Source: Leisingera caerulea DSM 24564
GTDB taxonomy: Bacteria > Pseudomonadota > Alphaproteobacteria > Rhodobacterales > Rhodobacteraceae
NCBI RefSeq assembly: GCF_000473325.1
Contig: NZ_AXBI01000020.1
Coordinates: 310,001-374,000 of the forward strand
Reading direction: 5' to 3'
DNA length: 64,000 bases
This document shows, one piece after another, positions 17,784 to 26,898 of this stretch. Within the stretch, counting starts at the first letter, position 1. Each line of letters begins with the position of its first letter. The translations under genes and the position numbers were made by a program. The notes under the pieces were generated by a model. That model was given only the letters and a program-made list of their open reading frames with translations, was not told the origin of the DNA and made no database searches.

Positions 17784-17945
17784 ATGACCGAGAAGGAAGT
17801 CATCGAGCAGATGTACCAGCAGGACCGCAAGCAGGCCCGCCGAAATTACATTGAAGCCGTCACGGAGGCCAGGCGCCTGCGGGAAATGCGCCTCGATAAC
17901 CTGCAGAAAGACAGCAAGAAGGAGCAACCTGGCTGTGACGCATGA
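17784..17945 (+). CDS. Small charged helical protein
   Basis: 53 aa, start ATG 17784 with GGTGAGG upstream, 5 nt after the ligase stop. Nearly all helix with alternating charges (VIEQMYQQDRKQARRNYIE). The stop overlaps the start of the next gene, so it is the middle member of a coupled triplet with the ligase. Function unknown; could be a partner or antitoxin-like peptide, with no direct evidence. Confidence 0.65.
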   Translation: MTEKEVIEQMYQQDRKQARRNYIEAVTEARRLREMRLDNLQKDSKKEQPGCDA

Positions 17946-19128
17946 ACAACGCCTCGCGCAGCTGCGCGAACTTCACCGCACCATCGCTGAGATCGCCCGG
18001 CAGGACGTCAGTTTCCGCCGTGCAATTGGCCGCATCCCGGATGAGGTCGAGAGCCTCATCGCGCATCTGGCGCGGGATCCGGAGTGCTGGCGCCTGACTC
18101 GGTCCCTGCACGCAGTGCATGTGCCTTCCTTCGCAGCCGCGGTCGGTCTCTATGCCCAGATGCCTTCGGGCAGCGATGAGTTCGCGGAGGATCGCGCAGC
18201 GATCCACACCGCTTTCAGTCGGGCGGAAACCCTGTTTGCGCAGGCCCGCAATACGCTCGACGCAGGGATCGTGTGCCGGGCGCGCCTCGAAGCAGAGGCT
18301 CTGGCAGACCGGGCCCCTCTGCCCGCACCTGCCCCTGAGCCTTCCGGCCGGTTCGGCCGCATCACCTCGGGGCTGGGAAGTCTCGGAGCCTCGGCGGTGA
18401 GTTCCTTTTCAGACACGGCAGGCGGCATGTTCGAAGGGGTGGCCACTCGGGTCGCAGCTCTTCCGAAACTCGGCAGCGCTCTCGGCGGCTCTTTCATCGA
18501 TCTGGTCTCGGAGAATGTCACGTCACCCGTAGCGGTCCGCTTGGGAGCGTCGCGCAGCGCCATTGCAAGCGCCGCGGCTACCGGGACCGGCCTGGGTGTA
18601 GCCATCGGCATCCTCTGCCCTCCCCTGCTGCCTTTGGCGGCCGGGGGCGCGGTTCTCGCAGCGCTGGACGCCTACTCACAAGGGGTGGACGAGCTGTCCG
18701 CTTTGGAAGCCGCGGAACGGGACAAACGGCGCCAGGCGCTGGCCGCAAGCCGTGCCCAGGCGCTGCGCGAACTGGCGTTCGGGGCCGGCGCTCTTCAGAT
18801 CGAAAGCCCGGATCTCAGCCTGACCGTCGATGCCGAAACCGGCGCTGCGGATGCGGTTGTTCTTTCCGGGCCGCACGCGGGGCGCTCATATTCCAGCCTT
18901 ACGGACGAGGAACGCGCTGAGATCCAATCCCGGGTGCGCAGGGGCAGCAATGGCGATGAGGGCCGCGGCGGGTCGGGGCGCTCATACTCCAGCCTTACGG
19001 ACGCGGAGCGCGCTCAGATCCAATCCCGGGTGCGCGGGGGCAGCAATAGCGATGAGGGCCGCGGCGGGTCGGGGCTGCTCATCCTGGACATTCTTGCTCT
19101 GGGTCTGACAGCAGCGGTGGAAAGCTGA
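17935..19128 (+). CDS. Repeat-containing, partly hydrophobic protein
   Basis: 397 aa with GTG start at 17935 (AAGGAG at 17919-17924). Helical N-domain (about 1-110), then a Gly/Ala/Ser-rich region (about 135-240) with hydrophobic segments such as GVAIGILCPPLLPLAAGGAV that could enter a membrane. Near the C-terminus a 32-residue unit (core SYSSLTDEERAEIQSRVR) is repeated twice in tandem, then a hydrophobic end (GLLILDILALGLTAA). The glycine-rich amphipathic core recalls pore-forming or colicin-like proteins, but this is only a compositional impression. Coupled to the 19128 gene by TGATG overlap. Confidence 0.7.
   Translation: MTHEQRLAQLRELHRTIAEIARQDVSFRRAIGRIPDEVESLIAHLARDPECWRLTRSLHAVHVPSFAAAVGLYAQMPSGSDEFAEDRAAIHTAFSRAETLFAQARNTLDAGIVCRARLEAEALADRAPLPAPAPEPSGRFGRITSGLGSLGASAVSSFSDTAGGMFEGVATRVAALPKLGSALGGSFIDLVSENVTSPVAVRLGASRSAIASAAATGTGLGVAIGILCPPLLPLAAGGAVLAALDAYSQGVDELSALEAAERDKRRQALAASRAQALRELAFGAGALQIESPDLSLTVDAETGAADAVVLSGPHAGRSYSSLTDEERAEIQSRVRRGSNGDEGRGGSGRSYSSLTDAERAQIQSRVRGGSNSDEGRGGSGLLILDILALGLTAAVES
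18880..19071 (+). repeat. Two tandem 96-bp coding repeats
   Basis: Units 18880-18975 and 18976-19071, differing at only a few bases, encode two 32-aa copies inside the 17935-19128 protein. High nucleotide identity points to recent duplication. Confidence 0.85.
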
Positions 19129-19466
19129 TGGCGCCAACGACAGCATTTGTGTCCATCGACTATGATGAGGCTGATCCGGCCAGCTACCGGGGCGTTGAAG
19201 TCACCTTCGACCGGAAGCGGATTGCCTACTGGGGCACCGGCAACCCTCAGGCCGACTGGGCCAGTTTCCGCGCCTGGCAGGATGAGCGCTCATTCGGCTT
19301 GTTTGTTGGCACCTTGAGTTCGGTCACGCATTTTCTTCACGACGTGCCAGGCTGGCGCATGATTGAAGATGCCCGCGGCCGAGAGATCCTGGTGCCTGAA
19401 GACCGGCCCGGCTTCGAGGATGTGAATGGCGTTCTGATCCCGCCCGCAGCCGCTCCGAATATGTGA
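19128..19466 (+). CDS. Hypothetical protein
   Basis: 112 aa starting on the last base of the previous stop (TGATGG). Contains YRGVEVTFDRKRIAYWGTG and a Trp-rich centre. No recognised domain. Likely last gene of the RNA ligase operon. Confidence 0.7.
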   Translation: MAPTTAFVSIDYDEADPASYRGVEVTFDRKRIAYWGTGNPQADWASFRAWQDERSFGLFVGTLSSVTHFLHDVPGWRMIEDARGREILVPEDRPGFEDVNGVLIPPAAAPNM

Positions 19467-19520
19467 AATGTCTACATGCAACCCGGATGCAGAGGCATCC
19501 GAAACTCAAGGGCCCATCTG

Positions 19521-19832
19521 ATGACCTTAGCACCCATCACCCCCGAGGAAGTGAAAGCTGGCGCCGCCGGCGCCATTCCCGAATTTGTCCTCGAGGCATT
19601 CAATGCGCTCCTGGCTCAAAAGGCCAGGAATGGACGCGCCACCATCTACCAGGATGAAGTGATTGATCTTATCCTTCAGAAGGCGCCCGAACCCACAAGC
19701 CGCGACATGATTTTCAACCGAAACTGGCTGGATGTCGAAAGCATCTACCGCTCGGCCGGCTGGAATGTGACCTACGACAAACCGGCATACTGCGAGACGT
19801 ACAAAGCGCATTTCATCTTCAAGATGCGCTGA
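19521..19832 (+). CDS. Conserved phage/plasmid-type hypothetical protein
   Basis: 103 aa, ATG 19521 with AAGGG upstream. The pattern EAFNALLAQ near the N-terminus, IFNRNWLDVESIYRSAGW, then YDKPAYCETYKAHFIF at the end matches my memory of a small protein common in large phages and plasmids. Its function is unknown to me, and I give no family name because I could not check one. Confidence 0.75.
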   Translation: MTLAPITPEEVKAGAAGAIPEFVLEAFNALLAQKARNGRATIYQDEVIDLILQKAPEPTSRDMIFNRNWLDVESIYRSAGWNVTYDKPAYCETYKAHFIFKMR

Positions 19833-19852
19833 GCCCGCTTTCTTTGCATCAG

Positions 19853-19862
19853 TTTTTCGCGT
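19853..19862 (+). promoter_or_regulatory. TTTTTCGCGT box
   Basis: Variant copy in the gap after 19832, reading rightward toward the 20029 gene; a second loose palindrome ATGCGAATTTGCAT lies at 19939-19952. Confidence 0.4.
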
Positions 19863-20028
19863 AATGTCCGGCGTCGCAACAAGGTCATTGACCGGTACGC
19901 GGCGGGGCAAAGATAGTTTGCCCCGTTTTCGCCGGAACATGCGAATTTGCATGTGAAAATCAAACGCCGGAATGACTCAAGCACCGGGACACACTGCAGG
20001 GTTCCGCAACACTCGCAAGGATCTGGGT

Positions 20029-20691
20029 ATGCAGAATTTGGACGCGCAGGACACCGGTTCTGCGCTTATGGCTCAAAGGACACTGCGCGACGAGGACGGG
20101 CGCCTGTTCCCCGTTATCGAATTCGACAATGGCTGGACCATGTCACTGCAGGGCGACAAGGCGGGATACGCCTGTGAGCCGCGCCAAAAACTGGAGGCGC
20201 TGCAGGACTACCGGACATTGGAAGTCATGATCAGCGCTCCGTCTCTTACGCCGGTCGACCCGGCGCGCCTCGGCCTGCCAGCGACGGTGCTAGAGAAGTT
20301 CACCCCCACCAGTCAGGATGGGCCGCACCTGGGCCTCTATATGAACTGGGCGGACATTGCCGCATTGAGTGAAGCTGTCAGCCTGGCAAGCAAGCAGCCG
20401 CTTGATCTTCATGGGGTTTATATTCTGTCCGGCTCCGGCCCGGAAGGCGCCTGGATGGAGCCCCATCCCAGCCGTCAGGCCGCGATCGTACGCACCGGAC
20501 AACTCCTGAGCATCGACCACAACAGGCCGGAAGCTGACCATGACCAATTCTGGGAGACGGCTGCGATCGCGGCCGCTGAAAGCGGCATGACCTTGCACCT
20601 GGCAAAGCTGGATCCAGAAACGCTTGCCTCCGAAACGGTGTGGTCACACCCGGCAAAACCCGAGATCGATTGTTTGGAACCATCAGCATGA
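20029..20691 (+). CDS. Hypothetical protein
   Basis: 220 aa. ATG 20029 is chosen for its AAGGAT site; an in-frame ATG at 19972 would add 19 residues. Beta-rich N-terminus (FPVIEFDNGWTMSLQG) and helical middle. No domain recognised. Overlaps the next start by ATGA. Confidence 0.7.
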   Translation: MQNLDAQDTGSALMAQRTLRDEDGRLFPVIEFDNGWTMSLQGDKAGYACEPRQKLEALQDYRTLEVMISAPSLTPVDPARLGLPATVLEKFTPTSQDGPHLGLYMNWADIAALSEAVSLASKQPLDLHGVYILSGSGPEGAWMEPHPSRQAAIVRTGQLLSIDHNRPEADHDQFWETAAIAAAESGMTLHLAKLDPETLASETVWSHPAKPEIDCLEPSA

Positions 20692-21023
20692 ACACCTCAT
20701 CAAAACACATCAGTGACGAAGCCGTCCTGGCTGTCAGAAAGGTTGTTGCGGCGCTACAGGAGAGAGACTGCCACGGCGCAGTCACTCTCTTGGGGATGGC
20801 CGTGGGACGCAATTCGAGATCAGAGGGCTCCAGCGAAATGATCCTTCGCTGGGCCTCAGAAGGGCCGGATCCGGACGAGCTCTCCCTGTATTGCGGCAAG
20901 GCCATTGTCCGGCCGATGCGCGAGGAGGTCTTCGAAGGCTATATCGATGAAATCGTGTCGGCCTTTGATCTTGTGGCCGCTGAGGCCGCGGTCCGGGAAG
21001 AGCCGGAACTGATGCCAGCCTGA
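20688..21023 (+). CDS. Hypothetical protein
   Basis: 111 aa, start ATGA-overlapped with the previous stop, so translationally coupled. Helical, with AVRKVVAALQERDCHGAVTLLG resembling a winged-helix or dimerisation region. Acidic C-terminus ending PELMPA. Confidence 0.7.
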   Translation: MNTSSKHISDEAVLAVRKVVAALQERDCHGAVTLLGMAVGRNSRSEGSSEMILRWASEGPDPDELSLYCGKAIVRPMREEVFEGYIDEIVSAFDLVAAEAAVREEPELMPA

Positions 21024-21055
21024 TTGCCGCCTTATGATGAGCAAGGGAGCATAGA

Positions 21056-21430
21056 ATGCCTGCAAAACACGACGAGAAGAGCTACGCGCTTCTGACCCCG
21101 GTCGGACCTGACGGCGAAAGCTTTCCCCACGGGCTGACCGCAAGCCGCTGGAGGGTTGCCACGGCCCAGCCGAAAGAAGGGTCACTAACCGAACGCGTTT
21201 TGAGCAATGCGCAAGAGCATGATACCGAAGAGGCCGCGGCCGCCGCCTTCTTTGCGCTGATGCGCACGGGTCTGCCCGGGGTGCTTGATGCGGCGAATTT
21301 GCGTTTGCACGAAGACACGCCCCTGGCCTTCGCGGAGGCGATGACCGACCACGTTCTTGAAGCCTGTGAAGCGGCCGGCGGCGACACCGCCAGGGCTGAT
21401 GACTGGGATAACACAGAGTTTTCGGCTTAG
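21056..21430 (+). CDS. Hypothetical protein
   Basis: 124 aa with AAGGGAG before ATG 21056. Acidic, with EEAAAAAFFALMRTG helix. No recognised domain; same direction and 32 nt after the previous gene. Confidence 0.7.
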   Translation: MPAKHDEKSYALLTPVGPDGESFPHGLTASRWRVATAQPKEGSLTERVLSNAQEHDTEEAAAAAFFALMRTGLPGVLDAANLRLHEDTPLAFAEAMTDHVLEACEAAGGDTARADDWDNTEFSA

Positions 21431-21511
21431 CGGGATGCAATGGTCGATGCATGCCCGGAGTATTCCGGCGAAGATCCGGACAGCGGCCCGCAGATGGGTT
21501 AAGCAGGTCAT

Positions 21512-22033
21512 ATGCGGGCCCAAGACTTCATCTTCCTCGACTTTGAGGCTTCCAGCCTCAGCCCGCAGAGCTGGCCGATTGAGGCTGGCGCCGCCTGGCT
21601 GGATGAGAAGGGGAATGCCTGCAGCTGGTCGAGCCTGATCAGGCCGGCCCCGGCATGGCCGCGGAGCGACTGGGCGGACGCGGCAGAAAATGTGCATGGA
21701 ATCCCGCAGCAAGAGCTGGACCATGCGCCGGAAGCTGGCAGGGCCGCACAGGAACTTGCTGGCCTGCTCGCCGGCCGCACACCCGTTGCCGATGCACCAG
21801 AGTTCGATCAGCGCTGGCTGGAACGTTTGTTCGCGGTCCGGCCCGGATTAGACGTGCCCTTGATCCGGGACTTCAACGACGTTGCGGATGAGGCATTTGA
21901 CGGGCTGGTCCTCGACCGGCTCTACGAGAAGCTTTCCAGGCAGCCGCGGCCGCATAGGGCAGGCCCTGATGCCCTGCGCATGGCGCGCGCTTTCGCCCAT
22001 GCCCGGGCAATCGCCACCGGCCAGCGGGGCTAA
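21512..22033 (+). CDS. DnaQ-like 3'-5' exonuclease (DEDDh)
   Basis: 173 aa. Predicted exonuclease with the four-carboxylate-plus-His site: LDFEASS (D10, E12), a conserved NVHGI loop, APEFDQRW (D99) and PHRAGPDALR (H148, D153). Length fits a stand-alone DEDDh domain such as proofreading epsilon, RNase T or plasmid exonucleases. It could trim DNA or RNA ends. ATG 21512; ribosome site weak. Converges with and slightly overlaps the 22030-22215 gene on the other strand. Confidence 0.85.
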   Translation: MRAQDFIFLDFEASSLSPQSWPIEAGAAWLDEKGNACSWSSLIRPAPAWPRSDWADAAENVHGIPQQELDHAPEAGRAAQELAGLLAGRTPVADAPEFDQRWLERLFAVRPGLDVPLIRDFNDVADEAFDGLVLDRLYEKLSRQPRPHRAGPDALRMARAFAHARAIATGQRG

Positions 22034-22215
22034 ACGGCCCGTAGCTCCTTGGCCATTTCGAGGTAGCCGGCGTAGCCATAATCCCGGTACATCTGTTCAT
22101 ACCAGGCCGCCCAGGGCTCCCGGCGCTCTTCCGGGAAGACGTCGAACCAGGATCCTTTGCGCACGCTGACCTGGCCGTCCGGCATTCGCTTGATTTCGAT
22201 CTTTCTGGCAGCCAT
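22030..22215 (-). CDS. Small hypothetical protein
   Basis: 61 aa, ATG 22215 with GGAGAAG upstream. Begins MAARKIEIKRMPDGQVSVR, then PEERREPWAAWYEQMYRDYG. The 4-nt stop-to-stop overlap with the exonuclease gene is tight packing. Function unknown. Confidence 0.65.
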   Translation of the reverse strand: MAARKIEIKRMPDGQVSVRKGSWFDVFPEERREPWAAWYEQMYRDYGYAGYLEMAKELRAV

Positions 22216-22333
22216 TGATCTTCTCCATAAAAGCCGGCGGGCATTGCCCAAGCAGGTGCATACCGCCAACGCCGCATGACTGATTATGAAATGTGGATTG
22301 CGAGGTTTGCAAGCAAGTCGCCGAATGTTATGA

Positions 22334-22343
22334 TTTGCGAAAA
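22334..22343 (-). promoter_or_regulatory. TTTGCGAAAA box
   Basis: Inverted copy of the element 32 nt before the start at 22376. Confidence 0.4.
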
Positions 22344-22375
22344 TGTAACTGAATAGACAATTGGATCTATACTAT

Positions 22376-22798
22376 ATGAGAGACCATCCCATCCTGGCCC
22401 CTTCGTTATTGGTCCCGATCGGTCTGCTTTTCGGCATTTGCGGAATTATGATCTCTGCGATGATGGAGATGACGCCGCAGGAAAGAGGTTATGAAGGTCT
22501 TCTCAATGCGCATGACCTCCAGGTCGTGCAGCTGGAGAGCCATCAGCTGAACGAGATTGCACCCATGGCAACCGACGGCACGCTTCGCATGCTGCCGGGC
22601 ACCGGCTTTGACCTGCGTGACAACGGTTCCGGCCAGATGGTCGAAAACTATGCGCTTGCCTGCCTGAATCTGCCGGACGGGAAGAAGGCCGCGCAGATGG
22701 TCCGGTTCCGCTCCGGCCGCATGATTGGCGTTAATGACGCCGAACTGCGCGCGCGCATCCGTGCCGATAAACTTTGCGAGACCCGAAGCAAGATCTGA
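22376..22798 (+). CDS. Membrane-anchored hypothetical protein
   Basis: 140 aa from ATG 22376 (a TTG at 22361 is also possible). One N-terminal transmembrane helix at about 8-30 (LVPIGLLFGICGIMISAMM) with the remaining ~105 residues probably periplasmic. No lipobox. Soluble part contains TLRMLPGTGFDLRDNGSG. No family recognised. Confidence 0.7.
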   Translation: MRDHPILAPSLLVPIGLLFGICGIMISAMMEMTPQERGYEGLLNAHDLQVVQLESHQLNEIAPMATDGTLRMLPGTGFDLRDNGSGQMVENYALACLNLPDGKKAAQMVRFRSGRMIGVNDAELRARIRADKLCETRSKI

Positions 22799-22803
22799 CT
22801 TGA

Positions 22804-22842
22804 GGCATGTTTAGCCGTTTTAGAAACACAGCTAAACATGCC
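22804..22842. repeat. Perfect 12-bp inverted repeat
   Basis: GGCATGTTTAGC (22804-22815), 15-nt loop, GCTAAACATGCC (22831-22842), between the membrane protein and the chemotaxis gene. It may end transcription from both sides, but no T-run follows on either strand. It could instead be a protein-binding or recombination site. Confidence 0.65.
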
Positions 22843-22907
22843 CTTATCAGGTCCGGAGGGTTCCGTTAAAATGGCGTCATCCCGATCAGCCTAGGTATCG
22901 CTACCGA

Positions 22908-25205
22908 TCAGAAATCCTTCCATACGTCTCTTGCGGCGCTGCCCATAGTGGTGGCGACAGGAACTGGGGCGGTCGTGAGCTTACCCATGCCCCTGTTATC
23001 GCTGCCATGGGCAGTTGGCTTGAGTGGGGCCTCGCCACCAAAGTTCTGCTTCCCGACACACGCAGCCGAGACTTTGAACTTGTCCACGATCTGGCCAAGC
23101 TTGCCGGCATCAGAGTTTAGCAAGTGGCTCGCCGCGGTAGCCTGTTCCACCATCGCAGCGTTCTGCTGGGTTACTTGATCAAGCTGAACGACGCCTGTGT
23201 TGATTTCACCCAAACCCGTGGATTGTTCAGATGCGCCTTCGGCGATATCAGACACAAGGCGTGCAATTTGGCTAACGCGCTCCACGATACTGGTCAGAGC
23301 TTCGCCAGCCTTGCCGACAAGATCTACACCACGTTCGACCTGTTTCGAGCTCTCGCTGATTAGCGTCTTAATTTCCATCGCTGCATCTGAAGAGCGCTGA
23401 GCCAGCGCACGGACTTCACTTGCAACAACGGCAAAGCCTTTGCCGGCTTCTCCCGCCCGCGCGGCCTCAACGCCTGCATTCAAGGCCAGCAAGTTGGTCT
23501 GGAAGGCGATATCATCGATCAGGCCGATGATTTGGCTGATGTGTTTCGAGCTTTCCTCGATCTCGGTCATGGCCGCAACCGCGCTCTGAACCACCTGACC
23601 ACTGGCTTCGGCTTCTTGCTTGGCCTCACCAGTGATGTTTTCCACGCTGCGCGCGCCCTCCGCGGTGGATCTCACGCTTGCGGTCAGTTCATCCAGGGCA
23701 GCGGCTGTTTCTTCCAGGGTTGCGGCTTGGCTTTCGGTGCGATGCGAGAGGTCATCCGAGGATTGACTGATTTCAGCCGCGCCTGTGCGGATGCTTTCCG
23801 TGCTGGCCACAACCTGCGACACCGTGCCGTTCAACGTATCAACCGTGTCGTTGAAATCTTTGCGCAACTGTTCGTAGTGATCTGGGAAGACCTGGTCCAG
23901 TTTTGACGTCAGATCACCGCTTGCAAGGCTCTGCAACCCGCTTGCAAGGGAATGAACAACTCGTTTCTGATCTTCCTGCTCCTTGAGCCGTGCCATCTCA
24001 AGGCTTTCCTTTTCCGCGAGACCTTGACGCAGCTTCTCGATCGAGCCGGCCATATTGCCGATCTCGTCCCTGCTTTTCGGCAGGTCAACGGCATCTTGAA
24101 CCCGCCCTTCGGACAAGGAATTCACCGCTGTCAGCATTTTGGCTAGGGGGCGACGTACCAGAGACTGGGCCGAGAAGAAAATGGTCACAAGCGTCAAGAG
24201 AAGCAGCAGACCACTGGCGACCAATTTTTCAATAATGCTCTGGCGTACCGGAGCAGCGAAAACATGGTGCGGTACATCCATTACTACAACCCATGTCTTG
24301 TTCATGCCGAAAGCGGTGAACGGATAGAACAGGCGGGTCGCGCCGTCCGGAAGGTTAGCGGCCACCTGTACTTCACCTGTTTCCACGGCAGCGGCCAAGG
24401 CTTCGGCGCCGGGACCTTCATAAGACCGGGTAATCTTTTCCTTGTCGGCATGGGCAAGCCATTTTCCACCTTGCCCCAGCAGCATGACTTGGCCGCCATC
24501 GAAAACCGACAGGCTGGTTACTAGTGCTGTCAGGTTGTCCAGGACAACGTCGACACCGGCCACCGCAGCGATTTCATCACCAACAAAAACCGGGACTGAA
24601 ACCGATGTTAACAGACGGCCCTCGTTTGAGAGATATGGTTCAGTGATCAAACCTTCCCCAGTCACCTGAGGCTTTCGGTACCATTCCACCGTTGTGTCCG
24701 GTTCGAACTCAAAGGATTCGAAAGTCAGATCACCGGTTTCCGTCTTGGTCCAGTAAGGCGTAAACACACCTTTCGCATTGCGGCCCTCATCACCAACGAT
24801 GAGCGTATCAGTCGCTCCGCCAGGGATAGCCGCCATCCAAGCAAAGAAGCCTGGACCGAAGCGTTCTGGTACACCTTTCAGAAGGTTGATTAGTTTCCCC
24901 GCAGGCACCTCTCCCTCTTCCAGAAAACCGGTCAATGCCCCGCCAACCGAAGCAGCCGCGGCCGTCGCCTCGGTCAATTCCGCCGCAAGCGTGAGAGCAA
25001 TACCCGAAGCGGCGAGCGTCGCCTGTTCAAGCGTCTGCTCATGGGTTTCTGAAGAAACGCGCCACGCTGTCAGAGTGGTGTAACAGATCACCAGAATGGT
25101 AACTGCGAGTGTTATTGCAGCGAGGAGTTTTCCTGAGATCGTCTGAAAAGGGGGTGTCATGTTCATATCCCACTGAATGAGCAATTCTGCCGCCTTCAGT
25201 CCCAT
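22908..25205 (-). CDS. Methyl-accepting chemotaxis protein
   Basis: 765 aa from ATG 25205 (ATG 25166 also possible). Transmembrane chemoreceptor: TM1 at about 27-48, periplasmic dCache-type sensor about 50-310 (with AWMAAIPGG and [17 protein letters not shown] features), TM2, HAMP, then a signalling domain with the hairpin tip core [20 protein letters not shown] and [13 protein letters not shown]. It would bind a small extracellular ligand and signal through CheW/CheA, which are not in this window. Base composition looks slightly more A/T-rich than the neighbours and the long A/G-rich heptads look chromosomal, suggesting host cargo. Confidence 0.93.
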   Translation of the reverse strand: MGLKAAELLIQWDMNMTPPFQTISGKLLAAITLAVTILVICYTTLTAWRVSSETHEQTLEQATLAASGIALTLAAELTEATAAAASVGGALTGFLEEGEVPAGKLINLLKGVPERFGPGFFAWMAAIPGGATDTLIVGDEGRNAKGVFTPYWTKTETGDLTFESFEFEPDTTVEWYRKPQVTGEGLITEPYLSNEGRLLTSVSVPVFVGDEIAAVAGVDVVLDNLTALVTSLSVFDGGQVMLLGQGGKWLAHADKEKITRSYEGPGAEALAAAVETGEVQVAANLPDGATRLFYPFTAFGMNKTWVVVMDVPHHVFAAPVRQSIIEKLVASGLLLLLTLVTIFFSAQSLVRRPLAKMLTAVNSLSEGRVQDAVDLPKSRDEIGNMAGSIEKLRQGLAEKESLEMARLKEQEDQKRVVHSLASGLQSLASGDLTSKLDQVFPDHYEQLRKDFNDTVDTLNGTVSQVVASTESIRTGAAEISQSSDDLSHRTESQAATLEETAAALDELTASVRSTAEGARSVENITGEAKQEAEASGQVVQSAVAAMTEIEESSKHISQIIGLIDDIAFQTNLLALNAGVEAARAGEAGKGFAVVASEVRALAQRSSDAAMEIKTLISESSKQVERGVDLVGKAGEALTSIVERVSQIARLVSDIAEGASEQSTGLGEINTGVVQLDQVTQQNAAMVEQATAASHLLNSDAGKLGQIVDKFKVSAACVGKQNFGGEAPLKPTAHGSDNRGMGKLTTAPVPVATTMGSAARDVWKDF

Positions 25206-25402
25206 GGCTTTCTGAACAAAGGCTTACCTTCTCACCTTTGACATCTGGATAAATCCGAAGAAGTTAATTTGTCGCACGCGGCTCTGCTCAAGGCCCTTTG
25301 AGCTCTGCCAAGCGGCATGATTCACGTCCGCTAAAACGGGCGGTGAGCCGCCGAAATAGCATCGCTAGCAGGCAGTCTGCGCCCCTTAAGGGGACGCAAG
25401 TG

Positions 25403-26152
25403 CTACATTGAAAAATTGGATTCCGAAGTCGTGCGCGAGCACAAGGCAGAGTCGATCAGTGCGTCATTCACCCAAGTGAAACCGATCTCGATGCGATCGC
25501 CGGGATCTGCCGCACCGGTGTCCTGCTGCATCTGCTGCTCGATCTCAATGTCGTCCACCCCCAGATAGAAGCTGACCTCTCCGCCGGTGCGCAGAATGCA
25601 TCCGGCCGCGCGGTCATCAGGACTGCCAATTGCGCTTCCGGTGCGGATGCTGAGCCCTTCGATGTTCTCGATCGCCGTGAAGATGCTGACCTCCTCCGGA
25701 TAGAGCCTGCGCACCGCCGCGGCCAGCTGCGCCTGCGCATCACTGGGCCGCTTCCCGATGAAAAACAGGCTCACTTCGCTGGTGTCGAGGTGTGCGATAT
25801 GAAACCGGCGCTCACCACAGCGCTGCAGCTCGCCTTCCCAGAACGCCTCTCTGACATCCTCGCCGTGGAGGGGAGGATGGAATGCCTCGCCATCGAGGTA
25901 TTCCACGCCGTATTTCGCAACCACATCAACCGGTTCAAGCCCGGCTGTGCTGCCGCGCGCCAGCGCCACGACAGTGTCATAGACCGGAGAGGCCCCAAAG
26001 GACTTGAGCACGGTGACTTCAACGCCCTCGTTCATGGCCACACCGGTCAGGGTCGCATAGAAGCTTTGCCCCTGCTCCATCCGCTCCTCCATTTCATGGC
26101 TGGGAAGCTCAGCAAAGGCGGCCAGGCCATGCTTGTCTTTGAACCAGGTCAT
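25403..26152 (-). CDS. Hypothetical protein
   Basis: 250 aa from ATG 26152, one base after the upstream gene's stop (TGAGATG), so coupled. Begins MTWFKDKHGLAAFAELPS. Acidic, soluble, alpha/beta, with no recognised domain. The much longer open frame to 26368 overlaps the upstream gene and is rejected. Confidence 0.75.
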   Translation of the reverse strand: MTWFKDKHGLAAFAELPSHEMEERMEQGQSFYATLTGVAMNEGVEVTVLKSFGASPVYDTVVALARGSTAGLEPVDVVAKYGVEYLDGEAFHPPLHGEDVREAFWEGELQRCGERRFHIAHLDTSEVSLFFIGKRPSDAQAQLAAAVRRLYPEEVSIFTAIENIEGLSIRTGSAIGSPDDRAAGCILRTGGEVSFYLGVDDIEIEQQMQQDTGAADPGDRIEIGFTWVNDALIDSALCSRTTSESNFSM

Positions 26153-26153
26153 C

Positions 26154-26825
26154 TCACATCTCCATGCTTGTGGAAGGCTCAACCGAAAGCCCGATGTCGC
26201 GCAGTGCTCCAGCCGCATCGTCGGCAGGCCATACCCGCTCGAGATCGTCATGAACCAGGACCACCCCTGGAACCTCATCCTGAGGAACATGCCCGACCCG
26301 CCAGCCGCCCTCTTCTGCCAAAGCCAATAGGGCTTCCGGTATTTTCTTTTTCGCTTGCTCGATTTCATCTGCGAGATAGAACTCCCGCAGCCAGGATTTG
26401 GCGACCTGTTTAGACCAGACCTGACTGATCAGCTCATTCCCGGCAATACGGCCGGCCTTGAATTGCGTGTTCGGACAGTTGATGTCGCTGCCGCCGCCGT
26501 CAGTGTCCACCTCGAACACAATCGCATCAGGCGCCATGTCCGGAACGAGGGCGCGCATCGCACGCGTAAACTGCGGCCAGGGATCGAAGGACAGGCGGTG
26601 CGCCACTGCCGCTTCAGATGCCGCGTGAATGAGGGGGAGCATGTCGGCATCAAACTTGGAGGGGTGACGGTTCAATACCGGCTGCACCCACGCATGCCAT
26701 GCGCCAAATTCCATGTGGTCGTCCGGCACGAGCTGCGGGATCCGGTGGATCAGAGCCTCAGCGGTCTCCTGGTGCTCATCCCGCTGCATTTCGCGGCTGC
26801 TTGGCTTGTTTTCACTGCTGGTCAT
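26154..26825 (-). CDS. Hypothetical protein
   Basis: 223 aa from ATG 26825 (GGGGTG upstream; ATG 26837 is an alternative). Two-gene operon with the next gene downstream. Contains a Trp-rich EFGAWHAWVQPVLNRHP segment and a long charged helix (YLADEIEQAKKKIPEALLA). No family recognised. Divergent from the 26899 gene. Confidence 0.7.
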   Translation of the reverse strand: MTSSENKPSSREMQRDEHQETAEALIHRIPQLVPDDHMEFGAWHAWVQPVLNRHPSKFDADMLPLIHAASEAAVAHRLSFDPWPQFTRAMRALVPDMAPDAIVFEVDTDGGGSDINCPNTQFKAGRIAGNELISQVWSKQVAKSWLREFYLADEIEQAKKKIPEALLALAEEGGWRVGHVPQDEVPGVVLVHDDLERVWPADDAAGALRDIGLSVEPSTSMEM

Positions 26826-26842
26826 CGCGCACCCCATATGAC

Positions 26843-26850
26843 TTTCGCAT
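26843..26850 (+). promoter_or_regulatory. TTTCGCAT box in a divergent promoter region
   Basis: Short copy in the 73-bp gap, 48 nt before ATG 26899, reading rightward. Confidence 0.4.
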
Positions 26851-26898
26851 TTTCATTAATCAGCATTACCCTGCTCGATATGAATCTAGGAGGGCTGT

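Noticed and set aside
22804..22842. XerCD dif-type recombination site
   Set aside because: The arms are 12 bp but the spacer is 15 bp, not the usual 6 bp, and the arms do not resemble dif.
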